Shown piece after piece: positions 25,301 to 35,700 of a stretch of 64,000 bases of DNA. The translations under genes were made by a program, and so were the position numbers. The stretch is from positions 1,302,001 through 1,366,000 of the forward strand of contig JBLDXI010000042.1 in NCBI GenBank assembly GCA_047495785.1, given 5' to 3'. The notes under the pieces were generated by a model, which saw only the letters and a program-made list of their open reading frames with translations, was not told the origin of the DNA and did no database searches. Origin of the DNA: Lepidodermella squamata (lineage: Eukaryota > Gastrotricha). The number at the start of each line of letters is the position of its first letter. Within the stretch, counting starts at the first letter, position 1.

Positions 25301-26318
25301 TCACGTTCCGCGTTTTACGAACAACTTCCGGGTTAGTCCACTTACTTATTTGGCTCTTTGTATAGTCAACTCACTAATTGCGTATGTCCCATTATATATC
25401 GAGTCTTGACAGTTCATATTTCTATAACCATTTTATTATATTTCAAAATAGAATAAGTCGAACGTTTTCAAGAAAATTTTTCTTATAGATCATTCACGAT
25501 CGAGCAGCTTGGCGATGCTCAAACTTCCATCCCATTGTAAGTATGGCATTGTTCATCTGCTTTATATACTATTCAAAACTTCTTCATAGCCCTGCAACCG
25601 TTGACCAGGCAAGCTCCTCCGATGCGCCTGTTGTCCCACGGTTAGTATAACCTATCAATTCCATTTCATTGCTTCAAATTCTGCTCAATTTATCAGAGTG
25701 CCGACATTGTTGGACTTCTACCGCGTCGTCGGTCCTGATTTGTCGGAACGCGAGCCCAATGGCGTCGTTTATCAATTGGTGGAGGTGGCTCAGCCGTGGG
25801 CCAGCTACTTTGGCGAAACCGAGCAAGCGCCTCTACAGCGACTTTATGACCACAATCACAGTAAATACAAGAGAGACTAAAAAAATCGAACTGCTAACAT
25901 TTGATTTCAGATGCAGGGGCCGCGATGACTCGCGGCAAGCAATGGCATTTGTACGCCGTCGCTCGTGGCTTGCCTGATGACGAAACCAGGTTGAACCTGG
26001 AGAAAAGGTGCCAGGACCTAATTACAGCGCAACCTGAGCTTTTGCCGTGGCAAGTTAGGACCAAGTTTGAGTCCTACGTGGACGACATCAACGCTCGCCT
26101 GCATGGGTCCACTGCTGTAATTCGTTACGGCGAGTTGGACGAGGCTAAGGTTCACCGCCTGCGTACGATCTCCTTGTGAGTCAGCTGATGGATGTCATTC
26201 TTTTTACTCAATCCTTTCACTTTTCAGCACGTCGACAATTAGAGTAGCACCGGCGCCACCGTCAGCGCAAGAAGAAGCAGGTGAACTAATCGACCAAGAT
26301 CCGCCCCCAAAGCGGTAA
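16312..26318 (+). CDS. Helitron-like Rep/helicase/GIY-YIG protein, copy 1
   Basis: A 24-exon gene. My exon joins are 16312-16495, 16547-16639, 16698-16745, 16800-16838, 16971-17186, 17238-17294, 17356-17769, 17826-18569, 18937-19455, 19691-21028, 21151-22138, 22191-22396, 22452-22863, 22921-23918, 23968-24039, 24103-24353, 24410-24872, 24929-24987, 25045-25331, 25489-25536, 25590-25640, 25697-25860, 25911-26175 and 26228-26318. They give one open frame of about 2,668 codons. Domains in order: two Cys/His zinc modules (about residues 20-50 and 140-175); a large unknown region with a third Cys cluster (about 213-600); Helitron Rep with HUH near residue 1322 and a YLxxY tyrosine pair near 1504-1508; PIF1-type helicase (Walker A near 1975); and a C-terminal GIY-YIG module (about 2500-2640). 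Established: Helitron Rep/helicases nick and replicate DNA by a rolling-circle route. Odd points: many introns, the GIY-YIG domain, and one GC-AG intron. Transposon or domesticated host gene are both possible. Confidence 0.85.
16547..17294 (+). other. Zinc module 2 and Ser/Pro micro-exons of copy 1
   Basis: Between the first zinc module and the large unknown domain lie four very short exons (93, 48, 39 and 57 nt) that are all phase 1-1. They encode related Ser/Thr/Ala/Pro-rich segments ending in Gln or Leu-Pro-Pro. A 216-nt exon among them encodes a zinc-knuckle-like module (CPVCGAKGRK then HC, C, HH and C). Identical phase and similar sequence suggest exon duplication. Copy 2 has a different number and order of these exons. 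Confidence 0.6.
17356..18569 (+). other. Unknown N-terminal domain of copy 1 (two exons)
   Basis: About 385 residues with a CDNC / CSLCRCC cysteine pattern near the start, then a conserved block rich in aromatic residues, Cys and Asp (VICPQGCLAFMEKCQLIPYH, WDFAAAM). I do not recognise the fold. Within it, about 208 consecutive bases (about 18055-18262) appear identical to copy 2 although flanking sequence differs by several percent or more. That points either to gene conversion or to unusually strong constraint. Confidence 0.55.
19691..22396 (+). other. Helitron Rep (HUH endonuclease) region, copy 1
   Basis: The exon ending at 21028 closes with WFGTITCND, matching the Helitron Rep opening motif (consensus FxTxTCN). 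The next exon holds FVRNEFQS..NKSHLHMGISV, where HLH is the HUH metal-binding motif. Further on comes VSYLTSYVAS, the paired tyrosines Y-x3-Y typical of Helitron Rep. The following exon has EVAWFALGFPYT, corresponding to the conserved Helitron segment after Rep. All catalytic positions that I can identify are intact. Expected activity is strand cleavage and transfer on single-stranded DNA. Confidence 0.88.
21029..21150 (+). repeat. Intron 10 of copy 1 with a single decayed satellite unit
   Basis: The intron contains TCACTCAATTGTAGACTGA, then an AATTTCTCCAAGAATT-like run and GAAATTTGAAATTTT, aligning to part of one 180-bp superfamily unit. In copy 2 the same intron (34887-37222) holds about 12 units, so this may be the seed state or a collapsed array. 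Confidence 0.6.
23500..25331 (+). other. PIF1-type SF1B helicase domain, copy 1
   Basis: Motifs in order: Walker A GPPGAGKTTLA (near 23590); motif Ia TALTSERARVLGGRHIH; Walker B FIIEEIGLVS; motif III ATGDFAQLETING; motif IV region RIVPTREAE; motif V region VVAMTYNHV and FSQGQLALV; and motif VI AVILSRCRSLDRVSFVG. Spacing follows Helitron PIF1 helicases. The Walker B acidic pair is Glu-Glu in both gene copies rather than the usual Asp-Glu. The domain would unwind DNA during rolling-circle replication. Confidence 0.85.
25697..26175 (+). other. GIY-YIG endonuclease-like module, copy 1
   Basis: Two exons (25697-25860 and 25911-26175) encode GVVY, then SYFGET about 11 residues later, QRLYDHN with the expected helix Arg, and a downstream LEKRCQDLI helix supplying a candidate metal-binding Glu. 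These match the Y, Y, R and E positions of GIY-YIG nucleases. The module ends the protein except for a short acidic Pro-rich tail. The role is inferred; a second-strand or target nick would be plausible. Confidence 0.65.
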
Positions 26319-26462
26319 ATAGATTTAAGTTCACATTTGCTTGTAGCTTTTTACTATTATTTTCAGAATTCATCTCGCAAATAATTGTTCGCCGTCTTGA
26401 TGTTTCTGCCGATCTTCCGATAAATGAAATGTTCCAATTCAATGTTTTTCCTAGTAGTAGCC

Positions 26463-26468
26463 AATAAA
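26463..26468 (+). terminator. Polyadenylation signal of copy 1
   Basis: An exact AATAAA lies about 145 bp after the stop codon, followed by a T-rich stretch. This is the expected distance for a 3' UTR end. Confidence 0.55.
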
Positions 26469-26889
26469 CGTATTGCACTTTTTCTAATAGTGTTTATTGA
26501 ATCAGAGTTATCAGATCGACTTGACTTAATATGAATCAAATCGCCACGAAACCGTAATTTGTCTGATCCTTGTGCTTCGTCCATTATATAATTTTTCTAA
26601 AAGATTACCTAAGCTGATTGCCATGCTCTTGGCTCTGTGGCAACCGAACCATATTCATCTCACAAGTTGGCACTACAGTTGCTTCCGGAACCCACCATAA
26701 AGATGACAGGTCTTAGTTTCAAGTTTTTCCATTGCATCACTATTGCTAAATCAAAATCCATCAAATAAAAATGCTTCCCTGCGTAAATCTATAATTTCAA
26801 ATCTTAATCACGGAAAATAAGGTTTATATCAAATCAAATCAAACCCAAAGCACTGATGAGAATATCAAATTTCAAATGTCATTAACACT
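26469..26889. other. Intergenic region between gene unit 1 and repeat copy 4
   Basis: AT-rich sequence with no recognisable gene or RNA. It ends where the dispersed hairpin-rich repeat begins. Confidence 0.6.
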
Positions 26890-27490
26890 GGGGTGAGGGG
26901 GAGCCACCGTCCCCTCCAACGACGTGGAGGGGAACTCCAAGGGGTGGTTCGAGTCCTTACCTATTACCCAGGAGAGTAGAGAAAAAGAAAAGGCTAGCGC
27001 AGCGTAAGCCTTGGAACTCTCCTGGATGGGGGCGCGTCGATAGGAGTTCCGGAGGAACGTAGTTCCTTACAAATGTTTTACATATACGCCGTAGATTACA
27101 TGCGAACGAAGTGAGATTACTCCTGGCGACCCCCCCCCGGGAACGAGTTAGTTAACAGGACATACTCCGATCGAGTCGCCCGATTTATGGTGGTATCCTG
27201 GACCCCTCAGTACCAACATAATTCTTTTTTAGCTCAATCGGAGCTTCCGTTGATTTTCTAGAAATTAGGACGGTTTTTTCCTATTTTACCGTATTTTTTG
27301 GTCACGTGACCCGGAATGGGTAGTATATGAGGGGACAGTAGGAGGATATAATAAGTACACCAAAAAACAAACCACGCTGACGGAAGCTTCCGAGCCAGCT
27401 GACAGGCTGGCCCCTCGCCCCTGGGGGAGAGGGGCCGACAAGAGATCATAAATTTACGATAGAGGCAAAAGAGCAAACGACAAAACAGCA
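26890..27490 (+). repeat. Dispersed hairpin-rich repeat, copy 4 (between the two genes)
   Basis: Same layout as copies 1-3, with 5' hairpin, B box GGTTCGAGTCC and terminal GGCCCCT hairpin, and a few short deletions in the middle. It marks the junction between the tandem gene units. Confidence 0.8.
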
Positions 27491-27972
27491 AAACTTATTA
27501 CTCATAAGTTACCGTCCAAGGTTCAAGTTCCAAGGTCCAAGGTCGTGGGTACGAACCCAAGCTCTCGTTTAGCTGCCCTGCAATGATTTCTGCCATTCTC
27601 ATGCTTTGGTTCACGGCGTTTTCGTCATCACGCACAGCGAATCAGTTTGTCAATGTTATTCAATTGTACCCTGCTGAATGTTTTATAATAATTTTCCGAA
27701 GCAGTGAAATTCTAAGGGAAGGTCGTCGATTCGAACCCAAGCTCTCGTTTACCTGGTCTCCAATGGTCTCATTTTCTGTACACTCTAATAGAGGTGATAT
27801 GGCTTTTCTCTTAAAAAACTTTCAATTTACGGATAAAATTCCAGGGCTCCAAGTTTCTAACCACATTTTCAAGTGAGGGGTTCATAAACGCGCTTTCTCA
27901 TTTCCATATGCACAGAATTACATAAAGATTACATAAAGATGATAACAATAACAAACAATTAAAAGATATAGA
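27491..27972. repeat. Diverged 180-bp units and intergenic sequence
   Basis: Two units with phrases such as GGTCGTGGGTACGAACCCAA and TGTTATTCAATTGTACCCT are followed by sequence homologous to 12500-12680. No gene is visible. Confidence 0.6.
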
Positions 27973-28053
27973 TGTGTCGCGACCGGGACTCGAACCCTCC
28001 ATTAACTTTACATTTCACGATGTTACGCCGAAACCACTCGGCCACACAACACA
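27973..28053 (-). pseudogene. tRNA-Ser-like remnant (copy 2)
   Basis: Homologous to 12680-12756 but slightly longer. On the minus strand the D-arm can pair (GCC with GGC around GAGTGGTTTC) and the B box GGTTCGAGTCC is intact, but the anticodon and T stems remain imperfect. It could be a divergent serine tRNA pseudogene. A second, weaker tRNA-like B box (GGTTCGAATCC, minus strand) lies near 28128-28140. Confidence 0.45.
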
Positions 28054-28599
28054 TCTGTCCTTGAAAAGCAATATGAAAATATTTAAAAAGAGAAAGCATG
28101 ATCAGAAAAAAAAGTTCGCAGCCCTATCCGGGATTCGAACCGGGAATCGCTAGATAATTCGCTTCTGATAGGCATTGGTTCCATTACCAAAATTACACAT
28201 TTTTCCTGCTGATTTTTTTCTTCTTAAAATCAATTTAATTTCTCTTGGTTTTTTTGCAGAATGAGCAATAAAAGTCGAAAGTTGAATTAAACCATTCACG
28301 TGAATTTTCATGCGTACAAAGTGCATTCCTGTCATATGGCCGACACGCGATTCAGCATCAGCTGTTTCACGGCGCAGCAAGCAAGCAAGAGGTTCGATTA
28401 TGTATACAAGCATCATTTACAACGATTTATTTCTCTTCAAAACAAGCTCCAATTCCTTAAACATTAAAACTGCTTATGCTGCTTACGCTCAAATCGGTAA
28501 CAGTGTGACAATACTGCTGCCAGAGGTTTCCTAGTCTATAATTTAAGTCTACTTACTACCGAAAAGCGGTGAGTAACATTTTCCTGACTAAATTTATTC

Positions 28600-29640
28600 T
28601 TTCAAATCTTTTTAAAGAAATTTTTCAAAATTTGAAATTCCAAAACAAGGTCGTAGGTTGGAGCCTGACATCTCGTTTTTTTGCTCTAAATTAATTTTCC
28701 CTTATCCCTGTGCTCTCGTTCTCGGCGTTTTTGTCATCAGGACCATCGATTCAACTTATCCCTGTCATTCAATTGTACGCTGATCAAAGTTTTTGGAGAA
28801 ATTTTTCAAAATTTGAAATTCCTAAACAAGGTTGTAGGTTGGAGCCTGACATCTCGTTTTTTTGCTCTCAATTAATTTTCCCTTATCCCTGTGCTCTCGC
28901 CCTCGGCGTTTTCGTCATCAGGACCATCGATTCAACTTATCCCTGTCATTCAAATGAGTCTTAAATACTGCCTTTTATGCTGCCTTTTTCAGCTAGTGGC
29001 AGTTCGTCAAGTACAGATGCTCCCCTGCTGTGTGCTTGCTGCCAAAGGATATCTACACCTAACTGTGACATCGATATCACTTTTGTGGAAGAGCCGGTCA
29101 CTGGGCGTATGTATGGTGCTCGTACTGCACGTTCAGTTTACGAAAACTGTACTTTGTGCCGTTGCTGTCGTCGTTACTTGCGAAACAATAACGCTGGCTT
29201 CGCTGCCGGTTGGCCAGCTCTGGTATACAGCTTGTTTTTCAAATCTCGGCGTTTTCGTCATCAGGACCATCGATTCAACTTATCCCTGTCATTCAATTGT
29301 ACGCTGATCGAATTTTTACAGGAAATTTTTCAAAATTTGAAATTCCAAAACAAGGTCGTAGGTTGGAGCCTGACATCTCGTTTTTTTGCTCTAAATTAAT
29401 TTTCCCTTATCCCTGTGCTCTCGTTCTCGGCGTTTTCGTCATCAGGACCATCGATTCAACTTATCCCTGTCATTCAATTGTACGCTGATCAAATTTTTAC
29501 AGGAAATTTTTCAAAATTTGAAATTCCAAAACAAGGTCGTACGTTGGAGCCTGACATCTCGTTTTTTTGCTCTAAATTAATTTTCCCTTATCCCTGTGCT
29601 CTCGTCCTCGTCGGACCCAAGCTCTCGTTTCTTGAGTCTC
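28600..29640 (+). repeat. 181-bp satellite array upstream of gene 2, interrupted by an exon fragment
   Basis: About four units of the 181-bp variant (core ATCAGGACCATCGATTCAAC, degenerate B box GGTTGGAGCCT) sit at the position homologous to the 180-bp array before gene 1. The array is split by a fragment of gene 2 (28955-29245). Its right edge reads TCGGACCCAAGCTCTCG, the same as the edge of the intronic array at 37138. Confidence 0.9.
28955..29245 (+). pseudogene. Captured exon fragment of the Helitron-like gene inside the satellite
   Basis: 291 bp copied from 30813-31103 of gene 2: the 3' end of an intron, its acceptor CTTTTTCAG, and the first part of the unknown N-terminal domain exon. 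I see a single base difference (GGCAG versus GGCGG just inside the exon). Both ends abut 181-bp satellite sequence directly, so the fragment moved recently. Confidence 0.92.
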
Positions 29641-29798
29641 TGTCATTGAATGTTCCCTGTCAATACCAGACGAATGAGTTTAAAAAAATTGAAATATAAC
29701 TTCCCGTTATAGACCCTAATTTCCGCCGACCTTAATGTACCTCTAATATATTGCTTTATTTTATTATCCTAGTTTTTTTATGATAATTTTTCTCTCGT

Positions 29799-32700
29799 AT
29801 GACGAAGCGAAAGCCTAAGTGGGAACCACGAAAGAGGGGCACCCGCGAATGTTCCTTTTGCTTTCGTAAAGGCGTCATAATTTCCACTCATTGTGGATTA
29901 GCCGGCTGCTCTAAGGGTAAAGCACAGCACCACTCCAAACCTTGCGTAAAGGTTCAACCTCCATCGCGTAATAGTGGCAGAAATGGATCTCAGCCCACTT
30001 GTAAGATAATTAATTACGAATTATGATAATAATCACGAAATCTTCTGGTGAATCTTCCTTAGCCGCGACTTCCTCACTCGGTGTTCAGACTACGTCGGAG
30101 CACTCGTTGGCTACTCAAGGTTTGTTCTTTTTATTCATTATCGGTTTTTTGTAAATATTAACCATTTTCAATAAGCTTCAGTCCCCTGCCGACCCGTTGC
30201 AGCTCCATCGGAGGAATCCCTGCCTCCTTTAGGTTCGTATATTTCCATCCGCATTTTCATGATATATGATGTCCATGTAGATATGGTATGTTCGCGTACT
30301 GTTCTGACTGCAGTGGAGCAATCGATAGCCTCTCAAGGTCAGTTACTTTCATTAGATTATATATTTTCAACTGCGAAAACTTCAACAATATTTCACGTAG
30401 CTGTCGTGTCTTCTCGAGTTGTTGGAGCTACCCCGCAAGAGTCGTTGCCTCCTGGTGACAATTTCTTGCAAGAATTCAACGCCGTTGGTGCATCCAGGCC
30501 ACCTCAGCTACTGAATTTGACTCAGCCATTTTGCCCAGTATGCGGCGCTAAAGGGAGGAAGATCATAACTCATTGCGATAATGAGGAATGTCGCATTAGT
30601 GGCCGCGGGCATCACGCTAATCCCTGTTTTCAGTTTGAACGACCCGAGCTGCAGGCAGGCCTTCAGGAGCAACGTAAGTATTATCCACCTATTACTAGCC
30701 TGTACTTAGCTAATATGACCTTTAATAACAATTCACATAGCTATGACAAATTCTCCAGCTGTTTCAACTGTATTGGAATCGCTGCCATCTTTGGGTTAGT
30801 TTGAATATTGGCTGAGTCTTAAATACTGCCTTTTATGCTGCCTTTTTCAGCTAGTGGCGGTTCGTCAAGTACAGATGCTCCCCTGCTGTGTGCTTGCTGC
30901 CAAAGGATATCTACACCTAACTGTGACATCGATATCACTTTTGTGGAAGAGCCGGTCACTGGGCGTATGTATGGTGCTCGTACTGCACGTTCAGTTTACG
31001 AAAACTGTACTTTGTGCCGTTGCTGTCGTCGTTACTTGCGAAACAATAACGCTGGCTTCGCTGCCGGTTGGCCAGCTCTGGTATACAGCTTGTTTTTCAA
31101 ATCAGCGAATAGTCACCTAGCATTAGCTCTCTCGAACTACATTTCGCCACTCATGAAGCTGATGTGGAGCGAGGTCGGCAGCTCACACGTTATGCGCGAC
31201 TCGCAGCCGTGGTTCGTGGACAAGACCCGCGATCTCGCTGACTTCAAGGCTAACATCTACAGAGATCCAGGTATTATTCCAACCTGTTATATGAGTTTAA
31301 GAATTCAGTTCTTCGTTAATACAGGGGGTTTCAGTTACGCGCTAAACACCTATCCTGTGCCCGATGTCATATGCCCACAAGGCTGCCTCGCTTTCATGGA
31401 GAAGTGTCAGTTGATCCCGTACCACCACCTGATCCAGCATGTCACAGGCAGCAATTTCTTCGATTCCGACTTGCGATGGTTCGAGTCAAGGCGACCCGAC
31501 TGGCCGTGCAACCCAGTGCCTTTCCTCGCTTGGGACTTCGCGGCTGCAATGATCATGGACGAGACAAAGGGCCTATGCATCCTTGCCTGCATTGACCACA
31601 GCAAGCCGGACCTGTTTTCCATGTACCTGCATCTCCCTGCGAATCCCGAGTTCGACCGGTTCCACGATCCGCAGCAGACCGAAATCTATGCACCCGTGCA
31701 CGTGCAGCCCAATTTCGTCAGAGGCGGGCGAGTCGGTCAGTCGAACGCATCAGTGCCAGTCACCAAAACTCTGGGTGATCAATTAGGTGTTGGTAGCTTC
31801 ACTTTGCGTGGTTCTCACTCGGCAAACCGCAAGCCTCTCAGCATCTATGACAGTGCCTTCAAGCCACACCTTCTGGCCTTGCGATACCGCCCCGACATTC
31901 GCAACACTGCAATCAGCAGGTTTGGCGAGGAACATGTTGCTCACGTTCTTGCTGATTTTGATCAGCATTGCCCAGCTGCTGTCGTGAGAAACCATGTCAG
32001 GGGTGGCACTTTCATCGAACTAGCTGACTCCTACTTCACCTGGGCTGTTCGCCGCAAAATCGCGACAGGTAAGTAAATTTCATTTATTGATTTTATAGTT
32101 TATAGATTATATAGAGGTATCGTTGTGCACTGTACTAATTCGGCTGATAGGATTGTAAGAATTGTAAGAACAGATGGGTCAATTTACTAAGTCACAACTA
32201 GGCGTGTCTGGGATGTGTTCGCGGTTCGCCAGGTTCGCCAAAACAGAGGTAGCATAATGCGAATTAGCACGTCGGCGGCATTATTTAGCGATATGTAATA
32301 TGTAGTGTAGTTCGAGAGGATAAGATTGGAAAGTTGCCACGCTTGATAAAAGCTTGTGTGGCCAGAAATTGTGGATTACATTGACATTCGAGTCGCAGTA
32401 GATAACCGGATTGTGTTTATTGAAGTTTCCCTCCGAGCAAACAACGAAAGGAACAACGAAAGGAATGCGTAGGTTCTGATTCGCCTGGAAGAAATAATGA
32501 AAAGCATGATGAGGCGACATGAAGCATCTTCCTGCGTCTCGTATGTTCGTAGAAACATTAATGGTGAGAACGCCAATCAGCGTCGCTTGAGTATTTCAAG
32601 GACCTTACAATAGCGATAGAGTCGGAACAATATCTGGTGCCAGTCAGTACGCGAAACCTTTCACGGGCGCAGGTGTAAATGTCAGTGACTTCGAGATAAC

Positions 32701-35700
32701 TCATTATCTGTAGCAGCACTTCGTCTAGAAGGTTTTCAGTGGCGCTCGGTTGTTAGACTGCCTATGATTTCATAAGGCCGATCGAACTGCTTCAAATTCT
32801 TAATATAGGAAACAAATCTTGAGATACAAGCTATGATAGCAATTCATAATTCATTATCCATTTTTTCCAATTGTCTTGCTTACGTGTTTCTTAATTTTAG
32901 GCACGAATACGTCGAAAACAGTGAAAGCCCCTTCGGAAAAGCTGATCTTCAATCCTGTCCACCCGAATGATGATTATGGCTTAATCCCTTGGGCGTTCAA
33001 GTCGAGTCGAGGTGATAACTTCAGTCAGCTCCTTACGCTTGTCGCCCACGTGGTGTCGTTGTGCAGGCCTGTGTACCGTGCTTCGTTGTCCCACCTGGTG
33101 CTTGGCAGTCCTGATTTAGCACGCGTCGACATCGGTGACTTGCTCAGTCATACAGTTTCGCTGCCGCGCCCGAAAACTCCTCGTACCCTGAATCTGTTGC
33201 ACCTGGCAAGAGATTTTTGGAAACTGACCAACCCTGAGTCGGATGGTGACGGATCTGATGATGATGAGGAATCCCCCGATGTCGTTATCCGGGCATTAAC
33301 CTTGATTGCAAGAATTACTGCGCCGATCAATGATGTCGAGTTGTCGTTTGGTGGATCTGTCCTTTTGGCGATAAGGAAGGGTGAAATTGTTGACGGCGAC
33401 GGAAGAAGTCTTCGAAGTCATGGTGAGTCATTCACTTTTGTTTTGGTGAAATTGAGGACTAATTTTGAATGACGTAAATAATCATAAATTTAGTAATTTT
33501 CACATCGCCTGAATCATATCTTTATAAGAGTTTATTTTGTGTTAACAGTGGGCAGGGTGCTCGTCATCCACGACGGTCAATCTCAGCTATTGACCGAATT
33601 CCAGTCTTCGCGTGAGCTGCTGCTGTGCCGCCCGGAAGGTGCCTTGCCGATCAAATGGCCTGCATTGCCTTTGTCGTTGAAAGCTGGCCATCACCTTCTA
33701 TTTGCCAGCGTCAAGTTTGGCTCTAAATTGTACATCGTTTTTCGATGGTCACCGAGCTTCAGTGGCTGGTGGACAGTAGAGCCTAGCGGGCGAGTGATTC
33801 GTGGTGTCAGCGATCAACTCATGCGCTCTGACGTCGAATTTGCGATTTACGCTCTGCCTGGCAACCAGACCTTCTGCAATCAGGCCGTGCGTCAATCGCT
33901 GGGTGGCCAGAGCAAGGCGGCATGCGAAATGCACTACGACTCCATCGAGTTCAACTTCACCCTGATGAAAGTGCCTGCCAAGCATAAGGTGAAGTGTTGC
34001 TTGCGATTGCCGGGAAGAGCTAATCAATGCGGCAAACCTGCTCAGTTGCGTTGTCCTGCTGGCTTGCAGAATGGCAGCATGTCGTGCAGTGTCGGCATCT
34101 GCCCGCGGTGCTTCAAAAAGCTTTCAGCGAACAGCATCACCAAGCTCTCAGCACCCGACTTTTTGCCTGATGTGCCTGAAGATGCTGAATTGCAACTGTC
34201 AGCTAGCAGGGTATCGAACTTGGAAGCTGAAGCCGATGAGGTCTTGCCCCAGCCCGAGCACGTTGATTTGGCTGCTGACATTCAGTTTCCTCGAGCTGAT
34301 GTTGAGCCGCTCTATGATCCCACCAAGGGAATTCTCGCCAAGTACCTCTGGCAGCACTTGGGAATTCTGCAGCGAACTAGGCTGGCTTTCGACTCTGCCC
34401 AAAAGTCGTTTCTACTGCAGCAGATGGTTGCTTTCGGTGATGCGCCGGCGACATCGATTTTGTTCCCAGAAGGTGCCTTGTTCCCGTCGCTTTTCTATTA
34501 CCAACGAGATGGAAGTGTTGTTGGGGCTTTGCCTTACCACCACTACTCGTCGAACGCATCAGGCTATTTTGGTGGAATCGGCTCGCTATCTGACCATGTT
34601 AAAGTGAGACTCCGCAACTTCTTCTTGGCAACAAGCTGGTCTTTTGCGTCGCTCTACTTCTCTTTTGACATGAAACTATCGGCGCAGCTGAACAGCAACA
34701 GCACGGCAATTTTCATGAAGCGTGGAACAGAAGGCCTGGCTGGTAAGGGCGCGGTTGGCTGGTCTCCTCCTGGCACTGCTTTGGAATACGAGGAGTTCGA
34801 CAAGGAGTCGAGGCTAAAGGAACTTGGCGCCCTAATCAAGCATGAAGAATGGAAGTGGTTCGGGACAATCACGTGCAATGATACAGGTTTGGAGATTTTA
34901 GCAAATAAGTAGCATCTTCCATACTTCAATTAAGTAGCAATTATGAAGTAAGCAATTTTTAAACCAAACTTTTTCGTCATCAGCACCATCGATTCAACTT
35001 ATCCCTGTCATTAAATTGTACGCTGATCAAATTTTTACAGGAAATTTTTCAAAATTTGAAATTCCAAAACAAGGTCGTAGGTTGGAGCCTGACATCTCGT
35101 TTTTTTGCTCTAAATTAATTTTCCCTTATCCCTGTGCTCTCGTCCTCGGCGTTTTCGTCATCAGGACCATCGATTCAACTTATCCCTGTCATTAAATTGT
35201 ACGCTGATCAAAGTTTTTGGAGAAATTTTTCAAAATTTGAAATTCCAAAACAAGGTTGTAGGTTGGAGCCTGACATCTCGTTTTTTTGCTCTGAATTAAT
35301 TTTCCCTTATCCCTGTGCTCTCGTCCTCGGCGTTTTCGTCATCAGGACCATCGATTCAACTTATCCCTGTCATTAAATTGTACGCTGATCAAAGTTTTTG
35401 GAGAAATTTTTCAAAATTTGAAATTCCAAAACAAGGTTGTAGGTTGGAGCCTGACATCTCGTTTTTTTGCTCTGAATTAATTTTCCCTTATCCCTGTGCT
35501 CTCGTCCTCGGCGTTTTCGTCATCAGGACCATCGATTCAACTTATCCCTGTCATTAAATTGTACGCTGATCAAATTTTTACAGGAAATTTTTCAAAATTT
35601 GAAATTCCAAAACAAGGTCGTGGGTTGGAGCCTGACATCTCGTTTTTTTGCTCTGAATTAATTTTCCCTTATCCCTGTGCTCTCGTCCTCGGCGTTTTCG

